Of a stretch of 38,681 nucleotides of DNA, positions 15,774-23,686 are shown in pieces (position 1 is the stretch's first letter; every line of letters begins with the position of its first letter). The notes beneath the pieces were generated by a model. That model did not search any database, was not told the origin of the DNA, and saw only the letters and a list, made by a program, of their open reading frames with translations. The DNA lies in NCBI GenBank assembly GCA_016222915.1, contig JACRQA010000036.1, positions 1 to 38,681 on the forward strand, read 5' to 3'. A program made the translations under genes and the position numbers. This DNA comes from Nitrospirota bacterium (lineage in GTDB: Bacteria; Nitrospirota; Thermodesulfovibrionia; UBA6902).

Positions 15774-16373
15774 TTATACGGTGAAACCGGCTTTCTTTAC
15801 GTCCTCGATCGTATCGATGTCCTTTAAAGTTTTTGTAAACCCCACGGTGCATCCCGATTTTCTTGCCTGTTCAAGGCTCTTGCTGAGTGTCTCGTCCGAG
15901 GACCAGGTTACGTTTTCAAAGACCTCTTTTATCAGCTTTTTCATGCCCACTAAATAATAACCGCCGTCTTCTGCAGGGCCGTAAACGAGATCGTTATCAT
16001 TCAGCAGTCCAATGGCATGCAGAATAATAGAGGGTGAAAGGTCCGGTATGTCTGCCCCGACCAGAACGGCCTTTTGATACCCTTTTCTAAAAATCACATC
16101 AAAAGAATGAGACATGTTCAGCCCGAGATCATGTGAGGAAAGAGGGACCAGGCCGGTCCCGAAACGCGAAAAATATTCTTCAGCGTGTTCGGGCTCATAT
16201 GCGATATATGTATCAACTCCGGAAAGTTCCCTGAGCTTATGAATGGTTTGCTCAAGCATGGATTTATACAGTTCAAGTATTTTATCAGCCGGCATAAAGC
16301 CGTTCAACCTGGTTTTGACGAATCCTGTTTCAGGGTACTTGGCGATTATGATCAATGCATTCCTGTTTTTCAC
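15774..16373 (-). CDS. DUF2064 / TIGR04282-type glycosyltransferase
   Basis: The 199-residue GT-A-fold protein shows the DUF2064 hallmarks: IIIAKYPETGFVKTRL near the start (nucleotide-binding loop), VLVGADIPDL, GPAEDGGYYLVGM and the late WSSDETL. The family is related to CofC and MobA-like nucleotidyltransferases and often pairs with a TIGR04283 glycosyltransferase in clusters annotated as arsenosugar biosynthesis. Here its ATG overlaps the TGA of exactly such a gene (ATGA), so the two are translationally coupled. The substrate is not shown by the sequence. Confidence 0.9.
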   Translation of the reverse strand: MKNRNALIIIAKYPETGFVKTRLNGFMPADKILELYKSMLEQTIHKLRELSGVDTYIAYEPEHAEEYFSRFGTGLVPLSSHDLGLNMSHSFDVIFRKGYQKAVLVGADIPDLSPSIILHAIGLLNDNDLVYGPAEDGGYYLVGMKKLIKEVFENVTWSSDETLSKSLEQARKSGCTVGFTKTLKDIDTIEDVKKAGFTV

Positions 16374-17050
16374 CGGACCTCTCTGTAATGTTTGATAAGC
16401 CTTTCAGGCGATATTCCAAAGAACGTGTATGCAAAAGCGATAATCCAGTCTCTTAGAGTAGTATATATCATCCCTTCGTTTAACCACCGCCTCGGTGAGG
16501 CAGTGATCGCCGGTTTTAAGAAAACGATCTTTCCTTCTTTCTTCAATCTCCTGGATATTTCAATGTCCTCCATTAACGGGATATCCGCAAAACCTCCGAT
16601 ATGGTCGAAGACCTCTTTACGGAGAAACATCCCCTGGTCCCCATATATCAGTGAGGTCATGCGGGACCTTATGTTTGCTGCCGTTTCAATTAATCTGAAG
16701 CCGAATCCGGGGTGGCCGATGCGGAGTGAAAAAGCGCCCGCCGCAACGCCCCTGCTACCGGCCGTATCTCTTATAAATGTAAATGCGTTATCAGGCAATA
16801 CACAATCGGCATGAAGAAAGAGGAGGATGTCTCCGCCTGCTTTGCCTGCTCCGAAGTTCATGACGCTGGCCCTCCCTGTTTTTGCTTCAAATACTTTTTC
16901 GGTGAATTCCCCGGCGATTGCCACGGTGTTATCGCTGCTGCCGCCGTCGACGACTATCAGCTCTTCATTGACCGATAAATGAAGCTGACTCAGAAAATGG
17001 CGGAAGTTGTCAGCTTCATTCAGCGCTGGAACTACTATACTTATTTTTAT
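16370..17050 (-). CDS. Family 2 glycosyltransferase (TIGR04283-like) with apparent AUA start
   Basis: Homology runs well past the first standard start codon (GTG at 16924). Upstream, in frame, the sequence reads KISIVVPALNEADNF and then ELIVVDGGSSDNT, the classic GT2 nucleotide-sugar-binding N-terminus. No ATG, GTG or TTG exists between there and the upstream in-frame stop at 17156. A strong GGGAGG sits 8 to 10 bases before an ATA at 17050-17048, which replaces the expected M of MKISI. From it the protein is 226 residues. FLHADC (DxD-like), YGDQGMF and LMEDIEISRRL complete the catalytic domain. It probably transfers a sugar, perhaps in an arsenosugar-type pathway. AUA initiation, an AUU two codons earlier, or a point mutation or error in ATG are the options. 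Confidence 0.85.
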   Translation of the reverse strand: MKISIVVPALNEADNFRHFLSQLHLSVNEELIVVDGGSSDNTVAIAGEFTEKVFEAKTGRASVMNFGAGKAGGDILLFLHADCVLPDNAFTFIRDTAGSRGVAAGAFSLRIGHPGFGFRLIETAANIRSRMTSLIYGDQGMFLRKEVFDHIGGFADIPLMEDIEISRRLKKEGKIVFLKPAITASPRRWLNEGMIYTTLRDWIIAFAYTFFGISPERLIKHYREVR

Positions 17051-17326
17051 CTGAATCCACCTCCCTGGTCCGGCAATCGGTTTTCCGTTATTGAGGACAC
17101 TGTATCGCTTTACAGAAAAATTCGGTCCTGTCAGCGGTTTCAGTGTAAGAATTCTTCATCTCTCTCGTCTATATAGTTGATAATAAATATCACGGAGAAG
17201 AGAAATTGAATGACCTGATCAGTCCAAATCAATAACGGTCGCTCCGGCCTTCAGAATATTTATCATTTTAATACATCTGCCAAAATAGTATCATACTCAG
17301 GATAAAACTCGTGAAAGGACTGAAAT

Positions 17327-18100
17327 ATGAAGATAACGGTTCTGGGCTGCTCGCCTGCTGAACTCTCAAATGCAAGGCTGTCCGGCTTTCTGGTTGACGA
17401 TAACCTGCTTCTTGATGCAGGGACAATCGGCGTTGCCCTTGATAAAGACCGGCAGGAAAAGATCAGATATGTTCTCTTATCTCATGCTCACTTTGATCAT
17501 ATAAAAGACCTGCTTTTTTTTGCGGATGAAATGGCGCTTAACAATAACAAGCGGCACGTGACTGTCATGAGCATTCCTGAAGTAATCGGGGCGCTTAAAA
17601 AAAATGTTTTTAATAATATCATATGGCCGGATTTTACAAAGCTGCCTACTCTTGAAGATCCCGTTATAGTCCTTAAAGATATAAATGCTGACAAGACGTT
17701 CACTGTTGATGGATATAAGGTCACAGCGTATGAAGTTGACCACACGGTCCCTGCTGTCGCTTATTTGATACAAGATAATAAAGGAAAAAAATTGTTATAT
17801 ATGGGGGACACCGGACCAAGCGGAAAAATATGGACGTCTCTTAATGAATCCGGGGCACAAATAGACGGGGCCATAATGGAGGTATCTCTTCCGAACAGTT
17901 TTAAGGACAGGGCCATCCTGACCGGACACATGACACCGGAGCTGCTTAAGATAGAACTTGATAAAATGAATAAACTCCCGGCTGCGATTTACATAACCCA
18001 TGCAAGACCGGGTCATAAAGAAAAGATCCGTGAGGAACTGTTGCGTCTTAAAATCAATAATATAAAAATACTGAAAGACGGCGAAGTCCATGAGATCTGA
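17327..18100 (+). CDS. Metallo-beta-lactamase-fold 3',5'-cyclic-nucleotide phosphodiesterase (class II)
   Basis: The 257-residue protein shows the class II cAMP/cGMP phosphodiesterase version of the MBL fold. The start is MKITVLGCSP, followed by the metal motif HAHFDH (H53, H55, D57, H58), VDHTVPAVAYLI, YMGDTGPSGKIW, the MEVSLPN segment and GHMTPELL. It should hydrolyse cyclic nucleotides. The neighbouring module contains a predicted adenylate cyclase (19666-22170), so it may switch that signal off; this link rests on proximity only. AAAGGA precedes the ATG. The 276 bases between it and the divergent glycosyltransferase gene hold no recognisable feature. Confidence 0.87.
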   Translation: MKITVLGCSPAELSNARLSGFLVDDNLLLDAGTIGVALDKDRQEKIRYVLLSHAHFDHIKDLLFFADEMALNNNKRHVTVMSIPEVIGALKKNVFNNIIWPDFTKLPTLEDPVIVLKDINADKTFTVDGYKVTAYEVDHTVPAVAYLIQDNKGKKLLYMGDTGPSGKIWTSLNESGAQIDGAIMEVSLPNSFKDRAILTGHMTPELLKIELDKMNKLPAAIYITHARPGHKEKIREELLRLKINNIKILKDGEVHEI

Positions 18101-18148
18101 CCCCGGCCTACCTGATATAATGAGACCACAATATAAAATTATACTCAT

Positions 18149-18177
18149 TTGACTGATACTGCCTGAAAGTGTTAAAT
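18149..18177 (+). promoter_or_regulatory. Sigma-70 promoter candidate for the ECF operon
   Basis: TTGACT (18149-18154), a 17-base spacer and TTAAAT (18172-18177), about 105 bases before the sigma-factor start. No copy of the TGAAAG-N16-CGTC motif was found here, so auto-activation is not supported. Confidence 0.4.
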
Positions 18178-18282
18178 TTTTGAAGTAATAAGTTCCACCT
18201 TTTTCTAATTAGTCCAGGCATATCTTTATTCCTATAAGAGTGCCTTCTTGTAGGAACAAATCTGAATCTGAACGAGGAGCGG

Positions 18283-18894
18283 GTGTCCGGTCATCTCACT
18301 AAAATGAACGATAAATTATCAGACAACGAACTAATTAAAAGATGTCTCGATAATACGGACAAGGCCTCTTGGGAGGCATTTGTAAGAAGATATTCAAAAC
18401 TGATCTGGAATACCATCCACAAGACATTTCATACTTATTCCTTCCGGTATTCAAATGAAGACGCTGAGGACATGTTCAACGACCTCTTTCTTGCTTTGAT
18501 CAATGATGATTTTAAAAAATTAAGGCAATTCAGGAGTGACAATGCGTGTAGTGTATCGACCTGGCTGACTATTATCACATCCCGGATGACGATTGATTTT
18601 ATGCGCAAGGACAAAAGCCGTTACATTGCGACATCTTTGAATGAAGAAACAGATATATTGGATATGGTCCCTGACAGCCGGCACCGGGCCGACAGGTTAA
18701 TTGAGGAATGGGAAGATGATGAAACCCTGAATAAAAAAATAGCCGCGTTGTCCCCCACGGATGGAATAATATACGATCTGCTCTACAAACAGGGGTTTTC
18801 TCCTGAAGATACTGCAAAGACTATGGGATTGTCCGTCTCTGCGGTATACACAAGGAAACACAGAATGATAGAAAAATTTAAAAAACATGGGTAG
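18283..18894 (+). CDS. ECF-type sigma-70 family RNA polymerase sigma factor
   Basis: The 203-residue protein has a region 2 (about 25-115) with the ECF pattern ...FLALINDDFKKLRQF and WLTIITSRMTIDFMRK (-10 recognition). Its C-terminal region 4 helix-turn-helix (about 150-200) includes GFSPEDTAKTMGLSVSAVYTRKHR (-35 recognition). The GTG at 18283 follows GAGGAG closely (3 bases), while the in-frame ATG at 18304 has no ribosome site, so the start is uncertain by seven residues. It heads a run of same-strand genes with the anti-sigma-like gene next. Likely targets include the two giant genes at 26231 and 32385, which share an ECF-type promoter. Confidence 0.9.
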   Translation: MSGHLTKMNDKLSDNELIKRCLDNTDKASWEAFVRRYSKLIWNTIHKTFHTYSFRYSNEDAEDMFNDLFLALINDDFKKLRQFRSDNACSVSTWLTIITSRMTIDFMRKDKSRYIATSLNEETDILDMVPDSRHRADRLIEEWEDDETLNKKIAALSPTDGIIYDLLYKQGFSPEDTAKTMGLSVSAVYTRKHRMIEKFKKHG

Positions 18895-19004
18895 CCATGT
18901 AAGAAATCAAAAACCGCTTCGTCAAATATATCAGAAAGGCAATTAAACCGGAAAAGTTGTTCTAAACAGACGGCCGGACAAACACATTAAACTAAGGGGC
19001 AAGT

Positions 19005-19646
19005 ATGCAGCCAGAAACCAGAAAATGTTTGAGTGAAGCGGAAATAGGGGCCTATTTAGAAGGAAGGCTTTCATCAGACGGAAAGGAATCCTTTGAGGGC
19101 CATCTTGTTGAATGTAAGATATGCCGCAGAGAGTTTGCTGCAATAACCCGCGTGATAGTGCGGAAGGATGACTTCGCTGAAGAGGCCCCAGCACATCTCA
19201 TCAAAAATGCCATAAATTTATTCCCTGAAAAGAACAGTGTTGTTGACGTTATTGTGAACCTGATCAAAGATTCGATCAAGGTGCTTTATTGTTCACAGGA
19301 CATAAATATTTTTACCCCAACTCCTGTGCCTGCCCTGCGTGGTGAAAAAGGCCCACGCCCTGAGATGGTCATACTGAAAAAGTCATTTGAGGACATAGAT
19401 GTCGAGCTCGATATCGAAAAGGCGGCCGGCAGTTTATGCAATATAAGGGTCGCTGTTGACGATATCAGGAAAAAGACGCTGATGAATACCGTCCGTGTTG
19501 AGCTTCTTTCCGAAGAAAGGGAACTGGCATCGGACCTGCTTGAAGACGGTGAGGCGGTGCTGGAGGATGTAGGCCTGGGCAGCTATACGATTAAAATTCA
19601 CAAGAAGGGCAAAATATTGGGGGAGATAGCCTTAAAAATAAAATAA
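19005..19646 (+). CDS. Cytoplasmic zinc-finger anti-sigma-like protein
   Basis: The 213-residue protein begins with a zf-HC2/ZAS-type motif H33-x3-C37-x2-C40 with C8 upstream. This is the signature of zinc anti-sigma factors. It follows an ECF sigma gene by 110 bases. No membrane helix is visible, so it should be soluble. The C-terminal 90 residues are strand-rich (VAVDDIRKK, VELLSEERELASDLLEDGEAVLEDVGLGSYTIKIH), like a small beta-sandwich. Such sigma/anti-sigma/CHAT neighbours suggest it transmits the state of the cyclase-CHAT protein to the sigma factor; that is inference. Confidence 0.78.
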   Translation: MQPETRKCLSEAEIGAYLEGRLSSDGKESFEGHLVECKICRREFAAITRVIVRKDDFAEEAPAHLIKNAINLFPEKNSVVDVIVNLIKDSIKVLYCSQDINIFTPTPVPALRGEKGPRPEMVILKKSFEDIDVELDIEKAAGSLCNIRVAVDDIRKKTLMNTVRVELLSEERELASDLLEDGEAVLEDVGLGSYTIKIHKKGKILGEIALKIK

Positions 19647-19665
19647 TCTTTTGCCGGGAGATATC

Positions 19666-22170
19666 ATGGAAGATAATAACTCAGACATAAAAAAAATATT
19701 GGCTGAAAGAGAAAAGATAGACAGCATACTGAAATCGAAATTCAGCAAAAAAATAGCCGTAATGTTTACAGACATCAAGGGGTCGACCTCTTTCTATGAA
19801 TCACAGGGGGACATCGACGGAAGGGTCATGGTCCACAGGCACAATGAGATAGTGCTGCCCATTTTAAAGGAGCATAACGGTGAGCTCCTGAAGACCATCG
19901 GTGACGCTACCATGACGGCATTTGATGGTCCTGCAGATGCGATGAATGCGGCCCTGGGTATACAGAGGACGCTGAGAGGATTTAACAATGGCAGGCCCAC
20001 AAAGGAACAGATACATGTCAGGATCGGCTTGAACTACGGGACCGTCATAGTTGATAAAGGCGATGTATTCGGTGATGTTGTTAACGTTGCAAGCAGGGTG
20101 GAAGCTCTCGCCGGAGCCGACCAGATTTACATTACCGAAGAGATGTACAGGGAAGTAAAAAACAATGATGAGTTCATATTCAGATACGTGGATGAGGCCC
20201 AGGTCAAAGGGAAGAAGGAGGCCCTGAAGGTATACAGGGCGGTGTGGCATGAAGAAGAGCTTTACATGGGGAAAACAAGGGCGGCTTCATATAAAAAGGA
20301 AGGTGTCTTTGTCCTGGAGGCTTCGCGGTACGGGGATAAACTGAAGGTGAGCGGTTTCGAGAGGTCGGACGGAGAAGAAAGGCCGGTCAAGGGGTATAAA
20401 GAAATAACCTTCAACGAAAACAAAATAAAAGAATATACGCAGGAGGTCACCGGCCTGTTAAATAAGGCCAACAAACGGGGCAAGATAAGCAGCGACCTCC
20501 TGATCAAGTTAAAAGACTACGGCGGGCTGATGTTTGATGAGCTGGTCCCCGTTACCATCAAAGAAAAGCTTGTCCGTACGAGCCAGAAAAATCTGATGAT
20601 CAGCATAGACGACAAACTTGTCTACATGCCCTGGGAATTGTTGTATGACGGGAAGGAGTTCCTTTGCCAGCGGTTCAGCATCGGCAGGTCGGTGAGCACG
20701 ACGCAGAATGTGTCCGTCATTGCCAGGGCGCTCGGCAGGCCTCTTAAGATGCAGCTTCTTGCCGACCCGGCCGGGGACCTGAAGGCCTCCTATGAAGAAG
20801 GGGTCGCAGTAAAAAATGAGATCGGGGCGCTCGACGAGTGGATAAGCGTCTCGTTAAAGACGACTGATATTAAGACTGACTATGTAAAGGCTAAGATCAG
20901 GAACTTTGATATAGTCCATTACGCGGGACACGCGGAGCACGATTCACTTGCGCCTGAGAAGAGCGGGTGGATGTTAAAGGACGGGAAATTGAGCGCGAAG
21001 GAAATCCGGTACCTGACAGGCGCCATGCCCATGCCGTCTCTGGTTTTTTCAAATGCCTGCCAGACCGGACAGACCGGGGAATGGAGGCTGGGAGAGGATT
21101 ATGAAGACCGGATATTCGGTCTTGCCAACGCATTTCTTCTCTCCGGGGTGCAGCATTATATCGGGACGTTCTGGGAAATTCCGGACGAGGTGGGTTCCTA
21201 TTTTGCGATCCATGTATATAAGAATATCGCCAATGGGCTGACAATCGGCGAGGCGGTGCGGCTTGCAAGAATTGCGCTTATCAATAAATACGGAGAAGAT
21301 ACGATTGTATGGGCCAGTTATATGCTTTACGGAGACCCGACAACGGTCTACATTCACCCGGATATGGAGGTACGGGAGAAGGGACCGGCAAAGAAGACCG
21401 TTAAGGAAGAATTGGTCTCCCCTGAACTCAGGCACAAAGAGGAGGTAATTCATCTCCATGAGGAAAGGCCATACAGGAGCATGATATTAGCCGCCATCGG
21501 TATTCTTCTTGTTGCAGTCCTGTCCGTAATATTTCTTAGGGAGAAGACCCCGGACAGCGGCTCCGGTATGGGGCTGTCTGCTTCAGTAACTGATAAGGCC
21601 GTCTCCGCTGCGGAGAAGTCAGCGGCAGGCAAGAGGATGGATGAGCTTGTCGCTTCGCTTGCGGTCCGCTACAGGGAAGGCAAGTATGAGAACGCGCAGA
21701 CAAGCCCGCACAATTGGAGCACCGGCCCGGTGACGATGGTATTGATGGACATCGCGTCTGTAGGAGGCGCAGGAGATGCCGGCCGGGCAAAGCTTGCAGG
21801 CCTTTTGCCCCTGGCCCTTCAGAAAGAAGAAAGGATTAACATCGTGGAGAGGGAATTAATCAATAAGCTGCTTGAAGAGCTGAAGTTAAGCAATTCCGAT
21901 CTTGCCGATCCAATGACTTCCCTCAAGATAGGGAAATTGCTTTCTGCAAAAATCATTATATCCGGCAGCATAATTACGGACAAGAACAATACAACCGTTA
22001 TCTTAAGGTGCATTGACACCGAGACGTCGGCTGTCAGGAAGGTAATTTCCGCCGAAACATCAGCGGCTGAAATAGACAAGGAGATGATTAATAACCTCGG
22101 CAGCCAGATAAGCCAATGGGTCAGGGCGGACTTCCCGTTGCAAGGCAAGGAAAAGAAAGGACAGGGATAA
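19666..22170 (+). CDS. Adenylate cyclase - CHAT protease - transmembrane - FlgO/CsgG-like fusion protein
   Basis: The 834-residue protein starts at ATG 19666 after GGGAGA; the TTG at 19651 is not needed. Domains: class III cyclase (about 28-195) with metal aspartates D36 and D80, K76 and D137 typical of ATP selectivity, and N140/R144, so catalytically complete. A CHAT caspase-like protease (about 330-570) has catalytic-dyad candidates H422 (HYAGHA) and C465 (SNACQTG), then HYIGTFWEIPDE. One hydrophobic helix lies at about 605-625. The C-terminal domain (about 690-820, INIVERELINKLLEELKL...DP..S..IG) resembles CsgG/FlgO lipoproteins. The N-terminal enzymes should be cytoplasmic and the FlgO-like part periplasmic. 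It follows the anti-sigma gene by 19 bases and precedes the porin gene by one. Confidence 0.88.
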   Translation: MEDNNSDIKKILAEREKIDSILKSKFSKKIAVMFTDIKGSTSFYESQGDIDGRVMVHRHNEIVLPILKEHNGELLKTIGDATMTAFDGPADAMNAALGIQRTLRGFNNGRPTKEQIHVRIGLNYGTVIVDKGDVFGDVVNVASRVEALAGADQIYITEEMYREVKNNDEFIFRYVDEAQVKGKKEALKVYRAVWHEEELYMGKTRAASYKKEGVFVLEASRYGDKLKVSGFERSDGEERPVKGYKEITFNENKIKEYTQEVTGLLNKANKRGKISSDLLIKLKDYGGLMFDELVPVTIKEKLVRTSQKNLMISIDDKLVYMPWELLYDGKEFLCQRFSIGRSVSTTQNVSVIARALGRPLKMQLLADPAGDLKASYEEGVAVKNEIGALDEWISVSLKTTDIKTDYVKAKIRNFDIVHYAGHAEHDSLAPEKSGWMLKDGKLSAKEIRYLTGAMPMPSLVFSNACQTGQTGEWRLGEDYEDRIFGLANAFLLSGVQHYIGTFWEIPDEVGSYFAIHVYKNIANGLTIGEAVRLARIALINKYGEDTIVWASYMLYGDPTTVYIHPDMEVREKGPAKKTVKEELVSPELRHKEEVIHLHEERPYRSMILAAIGILLVAVLSVIFLREKTPDSGSGMGLSASVTDKAVSAAEKSAAGKRMDELVASLAVRYREGKYENAQTSPHNWSTGPVTMVLMDIASVGGAGDAGRAKLAGLLPLALQKEERINIVERELINKLLEELKLSNSDLADPMTSLKIGKLLSAKIIISGSIITDKNNTTVILRCIDTETSAVRKVISAETSAAEIDKEMINNLGSQISQWVRADFPLQGKEKKGQG

Positions 22171-22171
22171 A

Positions 22172-23656
22172 ATGGTTTTTTATATGAGACTCATGTGTAT
22201 CATCATTTGCCTTTTTTCGGCGCTGGAATTGCTGGGCACAGAGGCTGTTGCACTGGATTTCGATATGTCATCCACTTCAAATCCGGTCGGTTCCGGCGCA
22301 AGGGCCACCGGCATGGGAGGCGCCTTTATAGGGGTGGCCGATGACGCGACTGCAGCGTCATGGAACCCTGCAGGGCTGGTCCAGCTTGAAAAGCCTGAGG
22401 TATCGGCAGTGTATGCGCATTTTCAGAGGATACAGAAGTACGATTCCTCGTTGCATCCGGAAATCGCAGGTGAAGACAGTGTCGATACAGACAGTCTTAA
22501 CTATGCCAGTGCAGCCTATCCCTTCGTCCTGTTTAACCGGAACATGATTGTGTCTCTCAATTACCAGAGACTTTATGAATTGGACAAGACCATTAAGGGG
22601 AAAGTTCTAATCCCTATTGAAGACAGCGACCCTGATCTGGAAACGGATGCGTCCCTGAAATATGAGAGGACAGTAGACGGCCATCTTTACGCGATTGCCC
22701 CGGCAATGGCTATACAAGTGGCGCCAGGACTATATCTTGGAGCGACCCTTAACATCTGGGACAATATAGCAGGCAGAAATGGATGGGAAAACAAAAAGAA
22801 ATTTACCACGACAACAAATATTAACATGTCGGTGGAAGAGCCCGATGTTTTCTCCTTTAATATGCGTACGCATGATGTGTCGACTCAGCATATTACACAG
22901 GATGTATCATTTCAGGGGATAAATCAGAACGTCGGTTTTTTATGGGAAATTACCGATTCGCTGACCCTGGGAGGAGTATATAAGACACCCTTTGACGCGG
23001 ACCTTAATATCAAAGTGAAAGAAACCAATATTAATGAATGTACAAGTACATCTACGACGACAATGTTTGATGTGAGTGAGAGTGAGACTGTTGACTGTTC
23101 CACCCCGCAGGAGTCCAAGCCGGGAGAACGATTAGATCATACGCTGAGAATGCCGTCGGCCTATGGTATCGGACTGTCCTACAGGTATTCGGACAGATTC
23201 ACCGTCGCTCTTGATGTGTACAGGACGGAATGGTCACGGTTTATGATAATAGATGAGGAGGAAAATGAGATAAATCCTCTTACCGGTGATTGCATAAATG
23301 TGAGCAACGAAGAAGATTTTATAAACTGCCCGCTTGAGAAAAGAAGTAATGACCGTCTGAAAGATACCACTCAGGTCCGCATGGGGACGGAATACCTGTT
23401 CATACGCAATAAGTACGTCATTCCGGTGCGGTTCGGAGTTTTTTACGACCCCGAGCCGGCAACAGACCACGTTGACGATTTTTACGGTTTTTCTTTAGGG
23501 ACAGGTGTTTCCTATGGAAATATCGCGCTGGATACCTCGTACCAGTTCAGGATGGGCAATGATGCAACGGGAGATCTCCAGGAGATAGAGGAAAGCGAAG
23601 TGGATATTAAACAGCATGTTTGGATGTTGTCCCTGATTGTATATTTAGGGTCTTGA
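22172..23656 (+). CDS. FadL/OmpP1-type outer-membrane protein
   Basis: The 494-residue protein has a signal peptide (about 1-27) followed by SNPVGSGARATGMGGAFIGV and DDATAASWNPAGL, the conserved N-terminal plug region of FadL/TodX/PorV-like beta-barrels. The rest alternates hydrophobic and polar residues with aromatic girdles, and ends LSLIVYLGS, a usual barrel terminus. The start ATG is one base after the cyclase-CHAT stop with AAAGGA upstream, so coupling is likely; ATG 22184 is an alternative. Possible roles are uptake of hydrophobic compounds or, as with PorV, assisting export of large surface proteins. The second would fit the two giant exoproteins nearby, as inference. Confidence 0.85.
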   Translation: MVFYMRLMCIIICLFSALELLGTEAVALDFDMSSTSNPVGSGARATGMGGAFIGVADDATAASWNPAGLVQLEKPEVSAVYAHFQRIQKYDSSLHPEIAGEDSVDTDSLNYASAAYPFVLFNRNMIVSLNYQRLYELDKTIKGKVLIPIEDSDPDLETDASLKYERTVDGHLYAIAPAMAIQVAPGLYLGATLNIWDNIAGRNGWENKKKFTTTTNINMSVEEPDVFSFNMRTHDVSTQHITQDVSFQGINQNVGFLWEITDSLTLGGVYKTPFDADLNIKVKETNINECTSTSTTTMFDVSESETVDCSTPQESKPGERLDHTLRMPSAYGIGLSYRYSDRFTVALDVYRTEWSRFMIIDEEENEINPLTGDCINVSNEEDFINCPLEKRSNDRLKDTTQVRMGTEYLFIRNKYVIPVRFGVFYDPEPATDHVDDFYGFSLGTGVSYGNIALDTSYQFRMGNDATGDLQEIEESEVDIKQHVWMLSLIVYLGS

Positions 23657-23686
23657 TATCGGGTATTTATTATGGAGAATACGGGC

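Noticed and set aside
16979-17176. Plus-strand open frame upstream of the phosphodiesterase gene
   Set aside because: Largely antisense to the extended N-terminus of the glycosyltransferase, which has clear homology.
18160-18190. TGAAAG upstream of the sigma factor gene as an auto-regulatory ECF promoter
   Set aside because: Sixteen bases downstream the sequence is TAAT, not CGTC.
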